From assembly GCF_003991225.1 (NCBI RefSeq), contig NZ_JTFC01000039.1:1-64000 (forward strand): a DNA stretch of 64,000 nt, read 5' to 3'. Below the pieces are notes generated by a model, which had not been told where the DNA came from, did not search any database, and saw nothing but the letters and a program-made list of their open reading frames with translations. Source of the DNA: Candidatus Kurthia intestinigallinarum. GTDB lineage: Bacteria > Bacillota > Bacilli > Bacillales_A > Planococcaceae. Both the position numbers and the translations under genes were made by a program. Below, piece after piece: positions 1-9,156 of the stretch (positions within the stretch are counted from its first letter, which is position 1; the number at the start of each line of letters is the position of its first letter).

Positions 1-433
1 ACGATCCGAAAACCTTCATCACTCACGCGGCGTTGCTCCATCAGACTTTCGTCCATTGTGGAAGATTCCCTACTGCTGCCTCCCGTAGGAGTTTGGGCCG
101 TGTCTCAGTCCCAATGTGGCCGATCACCCTCTCAGGTCGGCTATGCATCGTTGCCTTGGTAGGCCGTTACCCCACCAACTAGCTAATGCACCGCGGGCCC
201 ATCCTGTAGTGACGCCGAAGCGCCTTTTAGCTTAAAGCCATGAGGCTAAAAGAATTATCCGGTATTAGCTCCGGTTTCCCGAAGTTATCCCAGTCTACAG
301 GGCAGGTTGCCCACGTGTTACTCACCCGTCCGCCGCTAAATCAGAGAAGCAAGCTTCTCATCATTCGCTCGACTTGCATGTATTAGGCACGCCGCCAGCG
401 TTCGTCCTGAGCCAGGATCAAACTCTCCATAAA
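1..433 (-). rRNA. 16S ribosomal RNA, 5' part (cut by window edge)
   Basis: The reverse strand contains the universal bacterial 16S 5' region (AGAGTTTGATCCTGGCTCAG at about 402-427), the GGCGGCGTGCCTAATACATG stretch, and the conserved CTCCTACGGGAGGCAGCAG block near 75-95. The gene runs leftwards and its 3' part lies outside the window. The 5' end at about 433 is estimated by analogy with Bacillus 16S. The tRNA cluster to the right lies upstream of it in the direction of transcription. Confidence 0.97.
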
Positions 434-574
434 AAGTGTTTGAAAGCTCATTTGCTTTGCTAGCGTTATCTTGCTTGATAACATTTTTTTCGATTCAATT
501 GAACCGAATTTATTGTGATTACATCTTGCTTGTTCAGTTTTCAAGGTTCATTTTGACCTTATAAATAATACTAA
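434..574 (-). other. 16S leader / spacer between tRNA-Gly and 16S
   Basis: About 140 nt of AT-rich spacer. It holds a TTGAAAACTGAACAAGCAAG stretch on the minus strand, which resembles the leader commonly found before Bacillales rRNA genes, and a short hairpin (TATCTTGCTTGATA, 468-481 region). No separate strong promoter was recognised, so 16S may be read from the promoter ahead of the tRNA genes. Confidence 0.5.
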
Positions 575-648
575 TGGAGCGGGTGAGGAGAATCGAACTC
601 CCGACAACAGCTTGGAAGGCTGTGGTTTTACCACTAAACTACACCCGC
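575..648 (-). tRNA. tRNA-Gly (anticodon TCC)
   Basis: The minus strand gives a full cloverleaf starting GCGGGTG, with anticodon loop CTTCCAA (TCC), T-arm GTTCGATTC and encoded CCA end. It is the last tRNA of the cluster before 16S. Confidence 0.96.
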
Positions 649-651
649 ATA

Positions 652-728
<77 letters not shown>

Positions 729-765
729 ATTATTATAAAGTTATAATATTAAAATATGAAATATT

Positions 766-851
766 TGGTGCGGTCGAGAGGACTTGAACCTCCACCGAGT
801 TGCCTCGACTAGGCCCTCAACCTAGCGCGTCTGCCATTCCGCCACGGCCGC
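766..851 (-). tRNA. tRNA-Leu (anticodon GAG)
   Basis: An 86-nt type II tRNA with a long variable arm, starting GCGGCCG; anticodon loop TTGAGGG (GAG); CCA encoded. Confidence 0.95.
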
Positions 852-925
852 ATCTCATTCAACGAAGTGTTTATATTGTAACACATATAATTCTTAGTGT
901 CAATACTTAATTCCAAAAAATAAAA

Positions 926-1001
926 TGGTGAGTCATGCAGGATTCGAACCAGCGACCCTCTGATTAAAAGTCAGATGCTCTACCAACTGAGCTAATGACT
1001 C
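926..1001 (-). tRNA. tRNA-Lys (anticodon TTT)
   Basis: Cloverleaf starting GAGTCAT; anticodon loop CTTTTAA (TTT); CCA encoded. Confidence 0.96.
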
Positions 1002-1033
1002 ATGACCAAAAATAACAAATGCAATAAATTAAT

Positions 1034-1108
1034 TGGCTGGGGTACCAGGATTCGAACCTGGGCATGATGGAATCAAAATCCATTGCCTTACCGCTTGGCT
1101 ATACCCCA
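1034..1108 (-). tRNA. tRNA-Gln (anticodon TTG)
   Basis: Cloverleaf starting TGGGGTA; anticodon loop TTTTGAT (TTG); CCA encoded. Confidence 0.96.
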
Positions 1109-1117
1109 ATATTTAAA

Positions 1118-1194
1118 TGGCGGTCCGGACGGGACTCGAACCCGCGACCTCCTGCGTGACAGGCAGGCATTCTAACCAGCTGAACTACCGGACC
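1118..1194 (-). tRNA. tRNA-Asp (anticodon GTC)
   Basis: Cloverleaf starting GGTCCGG; anticodon loop CTGTCAC (GTC); CCA encoded. It lies 2 nt from tRNA-fMet. Confidence 0.96.
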
Positions 1195-1196
1195 AT

Positions 1197-1271
1197 TGGT
1201 TGCGGGGACAGGATTTGAACCTGCGACCTTCGGGTTATGAGCCCGACGAGCTGCCACTGCTCCACCCCGCG
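1197..1271 (-). tRNA. initiator tRNA-fMet (anticodon CAT)
   Basis: Anticodon loop CTCATAA. The first base is C facing A at position 72 (no 1-72 pair), and three G-C pairs sit in the anticodon stem (GGG/CCC). Both are hallmarks of the initiator rather than the elongator tRNA. Confidence 0.95.
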
Positions 1272-1290
1272 ATAATGATATTAATTTAAA

Positions 1291-1365
1291 TGGTGACCCC
1301 TACGGGATTCGAACCCGTGTTACCGCCGTGAAAGGGCGGTGTCTTAACCGCTTGACCAAGGGGCC
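1291..1365 (-). tRNA. tRNA-Glu (anticodon TTC)
   Basis: Cloverleaf starting GGCCCCT; anticodon loop CTTTCAC (TTC); CCA encoded. Confidence 0.96.
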
Positions 1366-1366
1366 A

Positions 1367-1443
1367 TGGCTCCGTTGGCAGGACTCGAACCTGCGACCCT
1401 CTGATTAACAGTCAGATGCTACTACCAACTGAGCTACAACGGA
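1367..1443 (-). tRNA. tRNA-Asn (anticodon GTT)
   Basis: Cloverleaf starting TCCGTTG; anticodon loop CTGTTAA (GTT); CCA encoded. It is the first tRNA of the cluster after the promoter and lies 1 nt from tRNA-Glu. Confidence 0.95.
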
Positions 1444-1500
1444 ATAATAAATAAAATTTTCGTGTCGTTCAGGTAAGTGATTACCTTGTCGACTTTCACT

Positions 1501-1529
1501 ATTATAGAGAGGTATACAACAAACGTCAA
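1501..1529 (-). promoter_or_regulatory. strong promoter of the tRNA-16S cluster
   Basis: The minus strand reads TTGACG, a 17-nt spacer, then TATAAT. That is a near-perfect housekeeping promoter about 60 nt before tRNA-Asn. It is the only promoter of this quality seen ahead of the nine tRNAs and 16S. Confidence 0.85.
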
Positions 1530-1550
1530 TAGTTTTTTCAAAAAAACTTT

Positions 1551-2000
1551 TTATTTTTTTAAAAGCTCTCCTAAACATCTGCTACAGCGGTATTTTAACG
1601 TATTTATCTTTCTTTGTCGTTGATAGCTTTGCCCACATTTACTGCATACATAATGATGTTTATATAATGTTTTTTTCACTTCCTGTTCAATAGAAGAACA
1701 GTGGCGCGGCGCACCTACTCTCACAAGAAGCTGTTTGAAGTCCCGATCCTTATGCTGATATCCCTTGTTTTCTAAATGTAAATGATAGTGACATAGCTCA
1801 TGCTTAATAATCCCCGTTAATTCATTCAACCCAAATACCTCAAGCATTTTTTTATTTAATTCGATGTTATGGCTATTTAGCATATAGCGTCCACCGGTTG
1901 TTTTTAAACGTTGATTAAAAAAAGCTTGATGCCGAAATGGCTTATGAAAGTATTGCATTGAAATATCACATACTAATTGATGTACTTGTGTATCTGTCAC
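1551..2000 (-). CDS. SprT-like zinc metalloprotease-fold protein
   Basis: A 149-residue SprT-family protein. The zinc-binding HELCH motif is at residues 67-71, and a C-terminal zinc ribbon has Cys pairs at about 119/122 and 139/142. Bacterial SprT-like proteins (B. subtilis YdcK type) are poorly characterised; the fold resembles Spartan proteases, but activity here is inference. The start is GTG, with GGAGG 8 nt upstream. It lies downstream of tex, separated by a hairpin terminator, and ends just before the tRNA promoter. The order tex, sprT, tRNAs is the same as in B. subtilis. Confidence 0.9.
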   Translation of the reverse strand: MTDTQVHQLVCDISMQYFHKPFRHQAFFNQRLKTTGGRYMLNSHNIELNKKMLEVFGLNELTGIIKHELCHYHLHLENKGYQHKDRDFKQLLVRVGAPRHCSSIEQEVKKTLYKHHYVCSKCGQSYQRQRKINTLKYRCSRCLGELLKK

Positions 2001-2021
2001 ACGTATTCCTCCTCGATAAAA

Positions 2022-2064
2022 AAAGTACTACCTTCTATTCTACACATAGAAGACAGCACTTTCT
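2022..2064 (-). terminator. terminator after tex
   Basis: On the minus strand an imperfect hairpin (AGTGCT...AGTACT arms around CTTCTA...TAGAAG) is followed by seven T residues. It separates tex from sprT. Confidence 0.65.
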
Positions 2065-2066
2065 AT

Positions 2067-4196
2067 TTATTGTGGTGCAAGCATCGTTAAAGCAATGCGT
2101 TCTTTTTTTGTATCAACCGAGTCCACCCATACCGTTACAATGTCGCCAAGTGATACAACATCTAATGGGTGCTTCACAAACCCTTTTTTCAGTTTTGAAA
2201 TATGCACAAGTCCGTCTTGTTTAACGCCAATGTCGATAAAGGCGCCAAAATCTACTACATTTCGTACTGTTCCTTGTAGCTCCATACCCGGTTTTAAATC
2301 ATCCATTTTTAAAATATCTTTCTTTAATAATGGCTGAGGGAACGCATCACGTGGGTCACGCATCGGCTTCATTAAAACATCTACCGTATCTTTTACTGTG
2401 ATTTCACCAATACCTAACTCCTTGCTTAACGCCACAATGTCTAATTGACGTAATGATTCCTCCGCATCCGGTGCACCAATTGTCGTATTGGCGCGTTTTA
2501 ATAACTCTTTTGCGAGTGGATAGCTTTCTGGGTGAATGCCGGTAGCATCTAACGGATTTTTTGCGTCCATGACACGTAAAAAGCCAATTGCTTGCTCGTA
2601 CGTTTTCGCGCCAAGTCTTGGCACCTTTTTAAGTTGTGTACGCGCTGTAAACTTGCCAATATCGCCGCGCATCGTCACGATATTTTCTGCGACACTTTTT
2701 GATAAACCTGAAACATATTGTAAAAGAGATGCAGAGGCTGTATTCACATCAACCCCTACTTGGTTTACTGCTGTTTCTACGATAAACGTTAATGACTCGG
2801 ATAATTTTTTCTGCGAAACATCATGCTGGTACTGACCAACACCCACTGCCTTCGGTTCGATTTTAACAAGCTCTGCTAGGGGGTCCTGCAAACGACGTGC
2901 AATGGATACTGCACTACGTTGCTCTACTTGTAAATCAGGAAATTCTGCACGTGCCACATCAGATGCCGAATATACACTCGCGCCCGCTTCACTCACAATG
3001 ACATAAGCCGTATCACTTGAAGCTTCTTGTAACACCTCCGCTACAAAGGCCTCTGATTCACGAGAAGCTGTGCCGTTACCAATCGCAATAATCGAAATCG
3101 GATATTTCGCCAAAATCTCTTTCATAATACGCTTCGCATCCTCACGTTTTGCTTTTGGGGGATGTGGATAAATTACAGAGATATCAAGCATTTTCCCTGT
3201 ATCATCTACGACTGCTAATTTACAGCCCGTACGATATGCCGGGTCAAGTCCTAATACATATTTCCCCTTCATCGGAGGCTGCAATAATAAGCTACGCAGG
3301 TTTTCAGAGAAAATATGAATGGCCTGTGCTTCTGCCTTCTCCGTTAATTCCCCGCGTACCTCGCGCTCAATTGATGGTGCAATTAAGCGTTTATAACTAT
3401 CTTCAATCGCGAGTTCAAGCTGTGCAGCTGTTTTTGCTTGTGGGTTTGTAATCCACAAACGGCGCATTGCTTCCTCAATTTTTGCGACGGGCGCTTTAAT
3501 AGCTACACGTAAAACCTCCTCATGCTCTCCGCGATTAATCGCGAGTGTCCGGTGTGGCACAATTTTAGCAAGTGGTTCCTCGTAGCTATAATACATTTCA
3601 AAGATGGCTTTTTCATCCTTCTCCTCATCCTTAACCGATGTAGAGATGACACCTTCCTTCCATGTGAAGCGGCGAATTGTTTCGCGAATTTTTGCATCAT
3701 CACTAAAACGCTCCGCTAAAATATCGCGCGCACCTTGTAATGCTACTTCCACATCTACTTCCTCTGATACAAAGGCTTGCGCTAATTTTTCTGGTGCTTC
3801 ATTTGGTAGCGCTAGTAATTGGTCTGCTAAAGGCTCTAGTCCTAGTTCTTTTGCAATCGTTGCCTTCGTACGACGTTTTTGTTTATAGGGACGGTATAAA
3901 TCTTCCACTTGTTTTAAGATTGTTGCACGCGTAATTTGTGTTTGTAGCTCAGGTGTCAGCTTACCCTGTTCATCAATCGATGCAATGACCTCTTTTTTAC
4001 GGTCCTCTAATTGCACTAAATAATGATGGCGGTCCTCAATGGCTTTAATTTGTACCTCATCAAGAGAGCCGGTTGCTTCTTTTCGGTAACGCGCAATAAA
4101 CGGCACTGTATTGCCATCTTCTAGTAATGTAATAACTGCTGTTACCTGCTTCGGTGCGACTGTTAGTTCCTTTGCAATCATCGCTGAAAAATTCAT
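2067..4196 (-). CDS. tex: Tex-family RNA-binding transcription accessory protein
   Basis: 709 residues, the usual Tex length. An N-terminal helical region is followed by the YqgF/RNase H-like core (LGLDPAYRTGCKLAVVD, about residues 317-333), helix-hairpin-helix segments (VPRLGAKTYEQAIGFLR), and a C-terminal S1 domain (MELQGTVRNVVDFGAFIDIG and following). Tex proteins bind nucleic acid and act on transcription and RNA metabolism; no catalytic role is claimed. ATG start. It lies just after rsbX, behind a terminator. The B. subtilis homologue is YdcI, in the same position. Confidence 0.95.
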   Translation of the reverse strand: MNFSAMIAKELTVAPKQVTAVITLLEDGNTVPFIARYRKEATGSLDEVQIKAIEDRHHYLVQLEDRKKEVIASIDEQGKLTPELQTQITRATILKQVEDLYRPYKQKRRTKATIAKELGLEPLADQLLALPNEAPEKLAQAFVSEEVDVEVALQGARDILAERFSDDAKIRETIRRFTWKEGVISTSVKDEEKDEKAIFEMYYSYEEPLAKIVPHRTLAINRGEHEEVLRVAIKAPVAKIEEAMRRLWITNPQAKTAAQLELAIEDSYKRLIAPSIEREVRGELTEKAEAQAIHIFSENLRSLLLQPPMKGKYVLGLDPAYRTGCKLAVVDDTGKMLDISVIYPHPPKAKREDAKRIMKEILAKYPISIIAIGNGTASRESEAFVAEVLQEASSDTAYVIVSEAGASVYSASDVARAEFPDLQVEQRSAVSIARRLQDPLAELVKIEPKAVGVGQYQHDVSQKKLSESLTFIVETAVNQVGVDVNTASASLLQYVSGLSKSVAENIVTMRGDIGKFTARTQLKKVPRLGAKTYEQAIGFLRVMDAKNPLDATGIHPESYPLAKELLKRANTTIGAPDAEESLRQLDIVALSKELGIGEITVKDTVDVLMKPMRDPRDAFPQPLLKKDILKMDDLKPGMELQGTVRNVVDFGAFIDIGVKQDGLVHISKLKKGFVKHPLDVVSLGDIVTVWVDSVDTKKERIALTMLAPQ

Positions 4197-4259
4197 CTAC
4201 CTCATCCTTTCTCTTCGCCTCATTTTATCATTTTTCTCTATTATCCTTACATAAAAAAA

Positions 4260-4283
4260 GAAGGCCCGGTTTCCGGTACCTTC
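4260..4283 (-). terminator. terminator of the sigB operon
   Basis: The minus-strand hairpin GAAGG-TA-CCGG-AAA-CCGG-GC-CTTC is followed by a T7 run. It sits directly after the rsbX stop and ends the stress operon. Confidence 0.85.
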
Positions 4284-4285
4284 GA

Positions 4286-4870
4286 TTAAAGATTGAGCAT
4301 CACATACGTTAAATCGTCATCTTTATATGTGAGATATTGCTCTGTATCATCTTGCCTCAACGCTTGCCATGTTGTGCAATCAACTAATTGCTTCACATCA
4401 TTTACCTCGATACCATCTGAGTGAAGGAAGCAACGATCTCCTTTTGTAAAAGAAAATGTCTCTACAAAAGGATTAATTCGTTTGCCCGCTAAATAGCCAT
4501 AATGCGGCTTTGGATAACTCACATTATTTTCATGAATCAAATAACATGAAATATTGCCAACACCGCAATAATGGATTTGTTGCTGCGTGGAATCAATATA
4601 GAGAATCGACGCGACAGCTCCTTGTTGCATACGTAGTGCTTCATTGCATCTATGCATCATATCTTGAATGGATAATGTCTCACTGTATTGTTCTACAGCC
4701 TGTGTTACAAGTTTGGCACTTTCATGCGCATTTGGACCGCTTCCTAATCCATCTGTCACAACACAAACGATACGTTCACCAAACTCTCCGATAAAAAAAC
4801 CGTCACCACAAACATCATATTCTTTTTTATTGCGCTGAAAAACATGATACGACCACTTTATCTTAGACAC
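4286..4870 (-). CDS. rsbX: RsbX, serine phosphatase of the stressosome
   Basis: A PP2C-type phosphatase of about 194 residues with the family motifs CGDGFF, VTDGLGSG, GAVASIL, YCGVGN, HSDG and DDLTYV. In B. subtilis RsbX dephosphorylates RsbS and RsbR to reset the stressosome. The chosen start is the GTG at 4870, which overlaps the sigB stop codon (GTGTCTAA) and gives the usual family length (199 in B. subtilis). Upstream in-frame codons extend to 4933 but would lie wholly inside sigB. The overlap implies translational coupling with sigB. It is the last gene of the operon. Confidence 0.9.
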   Translation of the reverse strand: MSKIKWSYHVFQRNKKEYDVCGDGFFIGEFGERIVCVVTDGLGSGPNAHESAKLVTQAVEQYSETLSIQDMMHRCNEALRMQQGAVASILYIDSTQQQIHYCGVGNISCYLIHENNVSYPKPHYGYLAGKRINPFVETFSFTKGDRCFLHSDGIEVNDVKQLVDCTTWQALRQDDTEQYLTYKDDDLTYVMLNL

Positions 4871-5642
4871 CACCTGAAGCGATAATTGCCTGCTGTAATT
4901 TTTTAATGGCTTTTCGCTGTAGACGCGACACATGCATTTGAGAAATACCTAGACGCTCACCAGCTTCTTTTTGACTTAATTGTTCTAAATAAGTCAGTTG
5001 AATAATTTGTTTCTCGCGCTCATTTAAAACATTCATTGCCTCAGAAACAATCATGCGACGATTCGTTTTCTCAAACTCATCATCCTCTTGCCCAACAACA
5101 TCAAATAATGTCACCGTACTACCATCGGAATCCGATTCAATCGAGTGGTCCATTGATAGCGCTTGGTAGCTACGACTCATTTCCATTGCTTCTAGAATTT
5201 CTTCATCCGTCACTTCTAAACGCTCAGCAATTTCCGAGACTTTCGGTGAGCGCTGTAACTCTGTCGTCAATGCTTCTACTGTAGCCTTGATACGTGGACC
5301 AAGCTCTTTAATACGGCGAGGCACATGCACATCCCATGTTTTATCACGTAAGAAACGTTTGATTTCACCGACGATTGTTGGGACGGCAAACGCTTCAAAG
5401 CTACGACCAAATTCAGGATCAAAGCGACGAATTGCACCGAGCAGTCCTAGCATCCCTACTTGCACAATATCATCATGATACGAACGGCCATTTGAATACT
5501 TACGAGCAATTGATTCAACTAAATACTGATAGTTCTCCACAAGACGTGTTTGTGCTTCATCATCTTTTTCTTCTTGGTATAGTTTAATCCAAGCGAGTAC
5601 TTGTTCCTTTGAGGCATTTCTAGTGGACGTCTGTTTCCACAT
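4863..5642 (-). CDS. sigB: RNA polymerase sigma factor SigB
   Basis: General stress sigma factor of about 259 residues. Region 2 (QVGMLGLLGAIRRFDP, then FEAFAVPTIVGEIKRFLRD), region 3 (VHVPRRIKELGPRIK) and the region 4 helix-turn-helix (SQKEAGERLGISQMHVSRLQ) all match B. subtilis SigB closely. It directs transcription of general stress genes and is held by RsbW. Two ATGs compete; the one at 5642 is preferred because AGGTG lies 7 nt upstream, whereas the one at 5648 touches it. The 5' end overlaps rsbW by about 20 nt, as in Bacillus. Confidence 0.96.
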   Translation of the reverse strand: MWKQTSTRNASKEQVLAWIKLYQEEKDDEAQTRLVENYQYLVESIARKYSNGRSYHDDIVQVGMLGLLGAIRRFDPEFGRSFEAFAVPTIVGEIKRFLRDKTWDVHVPRRIKELGPRIKATVEALTTELQRSPKVSEIAERLEVTDEEILEAMEMSRSYQALSMDHSIESDSDGSTVTLFDVVGQEDDEFEKTNRRMIVSEAMNVLNEREKQIIQLTYLEQLSQKEAGERLGISQMHVSRLQRKAIKKLQQAIIASGGV

Positions 5643-6093
5643 GTGCATTCACCTGCTCTCGTGAAACATATTTGGTCATGAACACTGTTACGCCATTTTC
5701 GTTTAATACTTTTACTTCATCCATTAAACTTTCAATTAAAAATAAACCTAACCCTCCTTCACGAATAAATTCCACTTCCGTTTCTTCGTGATACGGGCCT
5801 ACTTTTTCTTTTACTTCTTCAAATTCAAAGCTACGGCCATAATCCGCAACCATGATTTCTAATTTATCTTCGTATACTGCGCAACCAACAACAACTTCTT
5901 GCTTTTCTTCATCCTCTACATAAGCATGTTGAATCGCATTTGTTACCGCTTCACTTGTCGCAATTTTCAAATCTTCAATGTCGTCATAAGAAAAGCCTAG
6001 GCGACTTGCTAAACCAGATACTGTTAAGCGCGCAACACCAACGTATTGAGTCTTTGATGGGATGCGCATTTCAAAATAATCGAATTCCTTCAT
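5620..6093 (-). CDS. rsbW: RsbW, anti-sigma-B factor and serine kinase
   Basis: 157 residues with a GHKL/HATPase_c fold: ATSEAVTNAIQHAY (N box), ADYGRSFEF (G1 box) and EGGLGLFLIESLMDEV (G2 box). RsbW binds SigB in unstressed cells and phosphorylates RsbV. The gene starts 3 nt after rsbV and overlaps sigB, so the antisigma factor and its sigma factor are coupled. Confidence 0.95.
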   Translation of the reverse strand: MKEFDYFEMRIPSKTQYVGVARLTVSGLASRLGFSYDDIEDLKIATSEAVTNAIQHAYVEDEEKQEVVVGCAVYEDKLEIMVADYGRSFEFEEVKEKVGPYHEETEVEFIREGGLGLFLIESLMDEVKVLNENGVTVFMTKYVSREQVNAHVETDVH

Positions 6094-6096
6094 TAC

Positions 6097-6417
6097 CTAT
6101 GCCTCCTCCTCTACATGAATAATGCCGCTTAAACCTGTAATATCGAATAAACGTTTTAAACGTGGAGACAAGCCGATTAGTGTAAGGTCACCGCCATCTG
6201 CGATCACACTCTTATAAAATGCGACGATAACGCCAATACCTGTACTATCCATATAGCCTACATCTGCTAAATCAAGTACGGCTTTTTTTGCACTCTTCGT
6301 ATCAATTGCAAGTAACTGTTCGCGTAATTTAGGTGCTGTATATGCATCAATTTCCCCGCTAATTACACCTAAAACGCTATTATCTTCTTGTATTGTAATA
6401 TTTACTGTTAAATCCAT
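6097..6417 (-). CDS. rsbV: RsbV, anti-anti-sigma factor
   Basis: 106-residue STAS-domain protein. The phosphorylatable serine lies in the VGYMDSTGIGV motif, about residue 57. Dephosphorylated RsbV sequesters RsbW and frees SigB; RsbW phosphorylates it and RsbU dephosphorylates it. It sits 20 nt after rsbU. I looked for a sigma-B promoter (GTTT-N14-GGGTA) ahead of it, as in B. subtilis, and did not see a convincing one. Confidence 0.95.
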   Translation of the reverse strand: MDLTVNITIQEDNSVLGVISGEIDAYTAPKLREQLLAIDTKSAKKAVLDLADVGYMDSTGIGVIVAFYKSVIADGGDLTLIGLSPRLKRLFDITGLSGIIHVEEEA

Positions 6418-6437
6418 TATTTACACCTCTGTTTAAT

Positions 6438-7421
6438 TTACTGTACTTTTTTTATTACCGCTAATGTAAAATCATCACGCTGATGAAAGGCCTGGAATTT
6501 TTCAAGCGCTTTAAATACACTACGCGCTAAGTCCCCTGGCGTTTCCTCTTTCACATTAAAAATCATCTCAATTAACTCTTCTCGCGTAAGGAAACGTTCA
6601 TCTTCTGTACGACACTCTGTTACGCCATCCGTCATAATGATAATCATGTCATTCGCTTCTAGTTTAATTGAACTTTCCGTATAATGAACATCTGGTAAAA
6701 TCCCTAACAATAACCCTTTTGATTCATCGAGATCATAAAACTTCTGTTCTCGTGCACAATAATAAAGCGCGGGCTCATGTCCTGCCGATGCATATGTAAA
6801 AATGGACTCTTCACTGTCATATCGTCCATAGAACATCGAGATAAACATATTATCTTCTACACTTTTTTCAACGATGCGATTTAACACATCGAGCGCATAT
6901 GCCGGGCTAATACTCGCTTGACCCAATGTATCAAGACCATTTTTCACCATTGACATGCAAAGCGCTGCCGGAATACCTTTTCCGACAACATCTGCTACGC
7001 CAACCCCTACAAAATCGCTATCATCATCTTGAAAATAAACATAATCGCCATTCATCTTGCCAGCTGGTACCGAAAGAAAATCAATCTCAACACCATCGAG
7101 CTCTGGCTTTTTTGTACGCAGCATCGTATTTTGCACTTTCGCTGCTAATTCAATTTCATGATTCATTGACTCTTGCTGCTCAACTAAGATTTTATGCTCA
7201 CGTAGCGCTAAGCCATACTGGATCATAAATTCTGTTAGGAAATCGAGCGAAATAATGATATTATCCGTTATTCCTAATTCTTGAATTTCTTCAAGTGCAA
7301 CTTTGTGGATGCTAATGACCTCTTCTGGTGTAATGTTCTTTTGGACAAGGTGGCGACTGAAGTTTTGGCCTAAATATAAATTTCTCTCTGTTTGATACTT
7401 TAAATATTGGCTAAGTAACAT
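6438..7421 (-). CDS. rsbU: RsbU, PP2C phosphatase activating RsbV
   Basis: 327 residues. The N-terminal helical RsbT-binding domain (about 1-85) is followed by a SpoIIE/PP2C phosphatase domain with SVPAGKMNGDYVYF, GVGVADVVGKGIPAAL, YASAGHEPALYY and IIIMTDGVTECR. When bound by RsbT it dephosphorylates RsbV and turns on SigB. It lies between rsbT and rsbV in the standard order. Confidence 0.95.
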   Translation of the reverse strand: MLLSQYLKYQTERNLYLGQNFSRHLVQKNITPEEVISIHKVALEEIQELGITDNIIISLDFLTEFMIQYGLALREHKILVEQQESMNHEIELAAKVQNTMLRTKKPELDGVEIDFLSVPAGKMNGDYVYFQDDDSDFVGVGVADVVGKGIPAALCMSMVKNGLDTLGQASISPAYALDVLNRIVEKSVEDNMFISMFYGRYDSEESIFTYASAGHEPALYYCAREQKFYDLDESKGLLLGILPDVHYTESSIKLEANDMIIIMTDGVTECRTEDERFLTREELIEMIFNVKEETPGDLARSVFKALEKFQAFHQRDDFTLAVIKKVQ

Positions 7422-7468
7422 TGTATACTGCTTTTGTATCTCTTTCGTAACGCATCCTCACCTATCTG

Positions 7469-7867
7469 CTAAGACAACCATTTTACAATTGTAATCTTCG
7501 TGCCTTCTCCTACTTCTGTTTGAATATCAAATTCATCCATCAAACGCTTTACCCCTGGAAGCCCTGCTCCTAAACCATAAGAAGAAGAATATCCATCTTG
7601 AAGCACTAACTGTACATCACTAATCCCTGGCCCATAATCTTCTGCAACAATACGGATTCCTACTTTACCTTCTTTTTCGAAACGTCCAATCGTGACGCTT
7701 CCTTGCTCTGCATACAAATAAATATTTCGAGCTAGTTCACTAATTGCTGTTGTTATACGCGCTTGGTCCACAGCTCCAAAGCCTATCGCTTTCGCTTCAC
7801 TACGGCCCATTTGACGTGCAGCCACAATATCCCATTCCGTCAAAATGCTCACTGAGGAAACGTCCAT
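7469..7867 (-). CDS. rsbT: RsbT, serine/threonine kinase of the stressosome
   Basis: 132 residues with a GHKL kinase fold: ITTAISELARNIYLYA, AEDYGPGISDV and YGLGAGLPGVKRLMDEF. On stress, RsbT phosphorylates RsbR and RsbS, leaves the stressosome and activates RsbU. It starts 2 nt after rsbS. Confidence 0.95.
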   Translation of the reverse strand: MDVSSVSILTEWDIVAARQMGRSEAKAIGFGAVDQARITTAISELARNIYLYAEQGSVTIGRFEKEGKVGIRIVAEDYGPGISDVQLVLQDGYSSSYGLGAGLPGVKRLMDEFDIQTEVGEGTKITIVKWLS

Positions 7868-7869
7868 TC

Positions 7870-8244
7870 TTATCCCTCCAATTCTTGTTGTAATCGATCC
7901 AAACCACTCTCTAAATCGAGCGCCGTTAATACATTACTTAATTCAATGCCTAATTCAACAAGCGTAATCGCAATCGGTGGCTGGATACCTGTTAGCGCTA
8001 CTTTTGCACCCATCATTCCTGCCATTTGAATAACCTCATCAAAGATTCGTGCAATAAACGAATCAATAAATTCAATTGCTGTCAAATCAATCACAACCCC
8101 GCGTGCATTTGTTTCATGGATTTTTTCGAGAACATCTTGTTGAAACTGTAATGCTGTTGCATCATCAAGCTCCCATTGAATTGAAATAATTAAACAGTTC
8201 TTCAATTTTAAAATCGGCACTTTTGGCTGTATCATCGTTATCAC
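7870..8244 (-). CDS. rsbS: RsbS, stressosome scaffold (STAS)
   Basis: 124-residue single STAS domain. The motif [19 protein letters not shown] contains the expected phosphorylated serine (about residue 63), so this is the core stressosome subunit that holds RsbT. Its ATG overlaps the rsbR stop by 4 nt (ATGA), a classic coupled arrangement. Confidence 0.95.
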   Translation of the reverse strand: MITMIQPKVPILKLKNCLIISIQWELDDATALQFQQDVLEKIHETNARGVVIDLTAIEFIDSFIARIFDEVIQMAGMMGAKVALTGIQPPIAITLVELGIELSNVLTALDLESGLDRLQQELEG

Positions 8245-9017
8245 ACCTCGCTAATTTTTCTCTTTGTTAAGCGTAATGCCTCTTCTACGCCACGTTGCAA
8301 TGTACCTGCTGTCATAAATTCATCTAAATCAATGCCAAGCGATACAATCGTCTGGGCAATCTCTGGACGAATGCCGACGATAATACACGTAGTACCTAGT
8401 AGCTTCACCGCTTTAACTGCTTGAATAATATGATGCGTCACCATTGTATCAATGACCGGAACACCTGTAATATCGATAAGCAATACTTCTGATTTATGTT
8501 TTAATACACCTTCTAAAACATTTTCGATAATCAATTTTGCACGCGTTGTATCAATTGTGCCAACAAGTGGTAAGACGGAGATTTTATCAAGAATTGGTAT
8601 AATCGGCGTCGATAGCTCTTTTAATGCGATTCGCTGCATATTCATCGCATCTTTATAGCTATGTTCATATTCTTTGACAAGAGAACGCTCAATGTCATGC
8701 ATATTTTTATAATTTTCTTTTAAAAAAATGCTTAGTTTTTCAACGGAATGGGTATTTGATTTAAGAACGGCGTCTAATACAGCTTCTTCTACAAGCTGTA
8801 CAAGTAATACGGTGTCCTGGAAATACTCATACTTTTGACTATATAATTGACAAAGTTGTTGACGTCTTTCCTCATCATTACAATCAATTTGCTCAAATAA
8901 ATAAATCATGTCGGTGATTTTCTCATTTGCGATTTCTTGTCCATTTCCACGCTGATTCCACGCGTGCTCTACATTTGATGCAATCTCTAACTTATGCTCT
9001 TCTATCCAGTTAATCAA
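8241..9017 (-). CDS. rsbR: RsbR-family stressosome sensor (RsbRA-like)
   Basis: 258 residues. The N-terminal half (about 1-130) fits the non-heme globin sensor domain of RsbRA; the C-terminal half is a STAS domain. Both expected phosphothreonine contexts are visible: [10 protein letters not shown] and [11 protein letters not shown]. RsbR proteins sit with RsbS in the stressosome and take in stress signals. First gene of the sigB operon and separated from mazF by a strong terminator, so it should have its own promoter in 9018-9156; none was clear enough to call. Confidence 0.94.
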   Translation of the reverse strand: MINWIEEHKLEIASNVEHAWNQRGNGQEIANEKITDMIYLFEQIDCNDEERRQQLCQLYSQKYEYFQDTVLLVQLVEEAVLDAVLKSNTHSVEKLSIFLKENYKNMHDIERSLVKEYEHSYKDAMNMQRIALKELSTPIIPILDKISVLPLVGTIDTTRAKLIIENVLEGVLKHKSEVLLIDITGVPVIDTMVTHHIIQAVKAVKLLGTTCIIVGIRPEIAQTIVSLGIDLDEFMTAGTLQRGVEEALRLTKRKISEV

Positions 9018-9156
9018 AAATCACCATCCCTTCAGTATAATCTTTACACAATTGTATAATATTTCTGTACATAATTCACTTTTAAAAGTCATTTTTTTCT
9101 ATATCGGCTCAATTTTTATTTCTATACATAACTTTGATAGTTTTTATTTTGAATAC

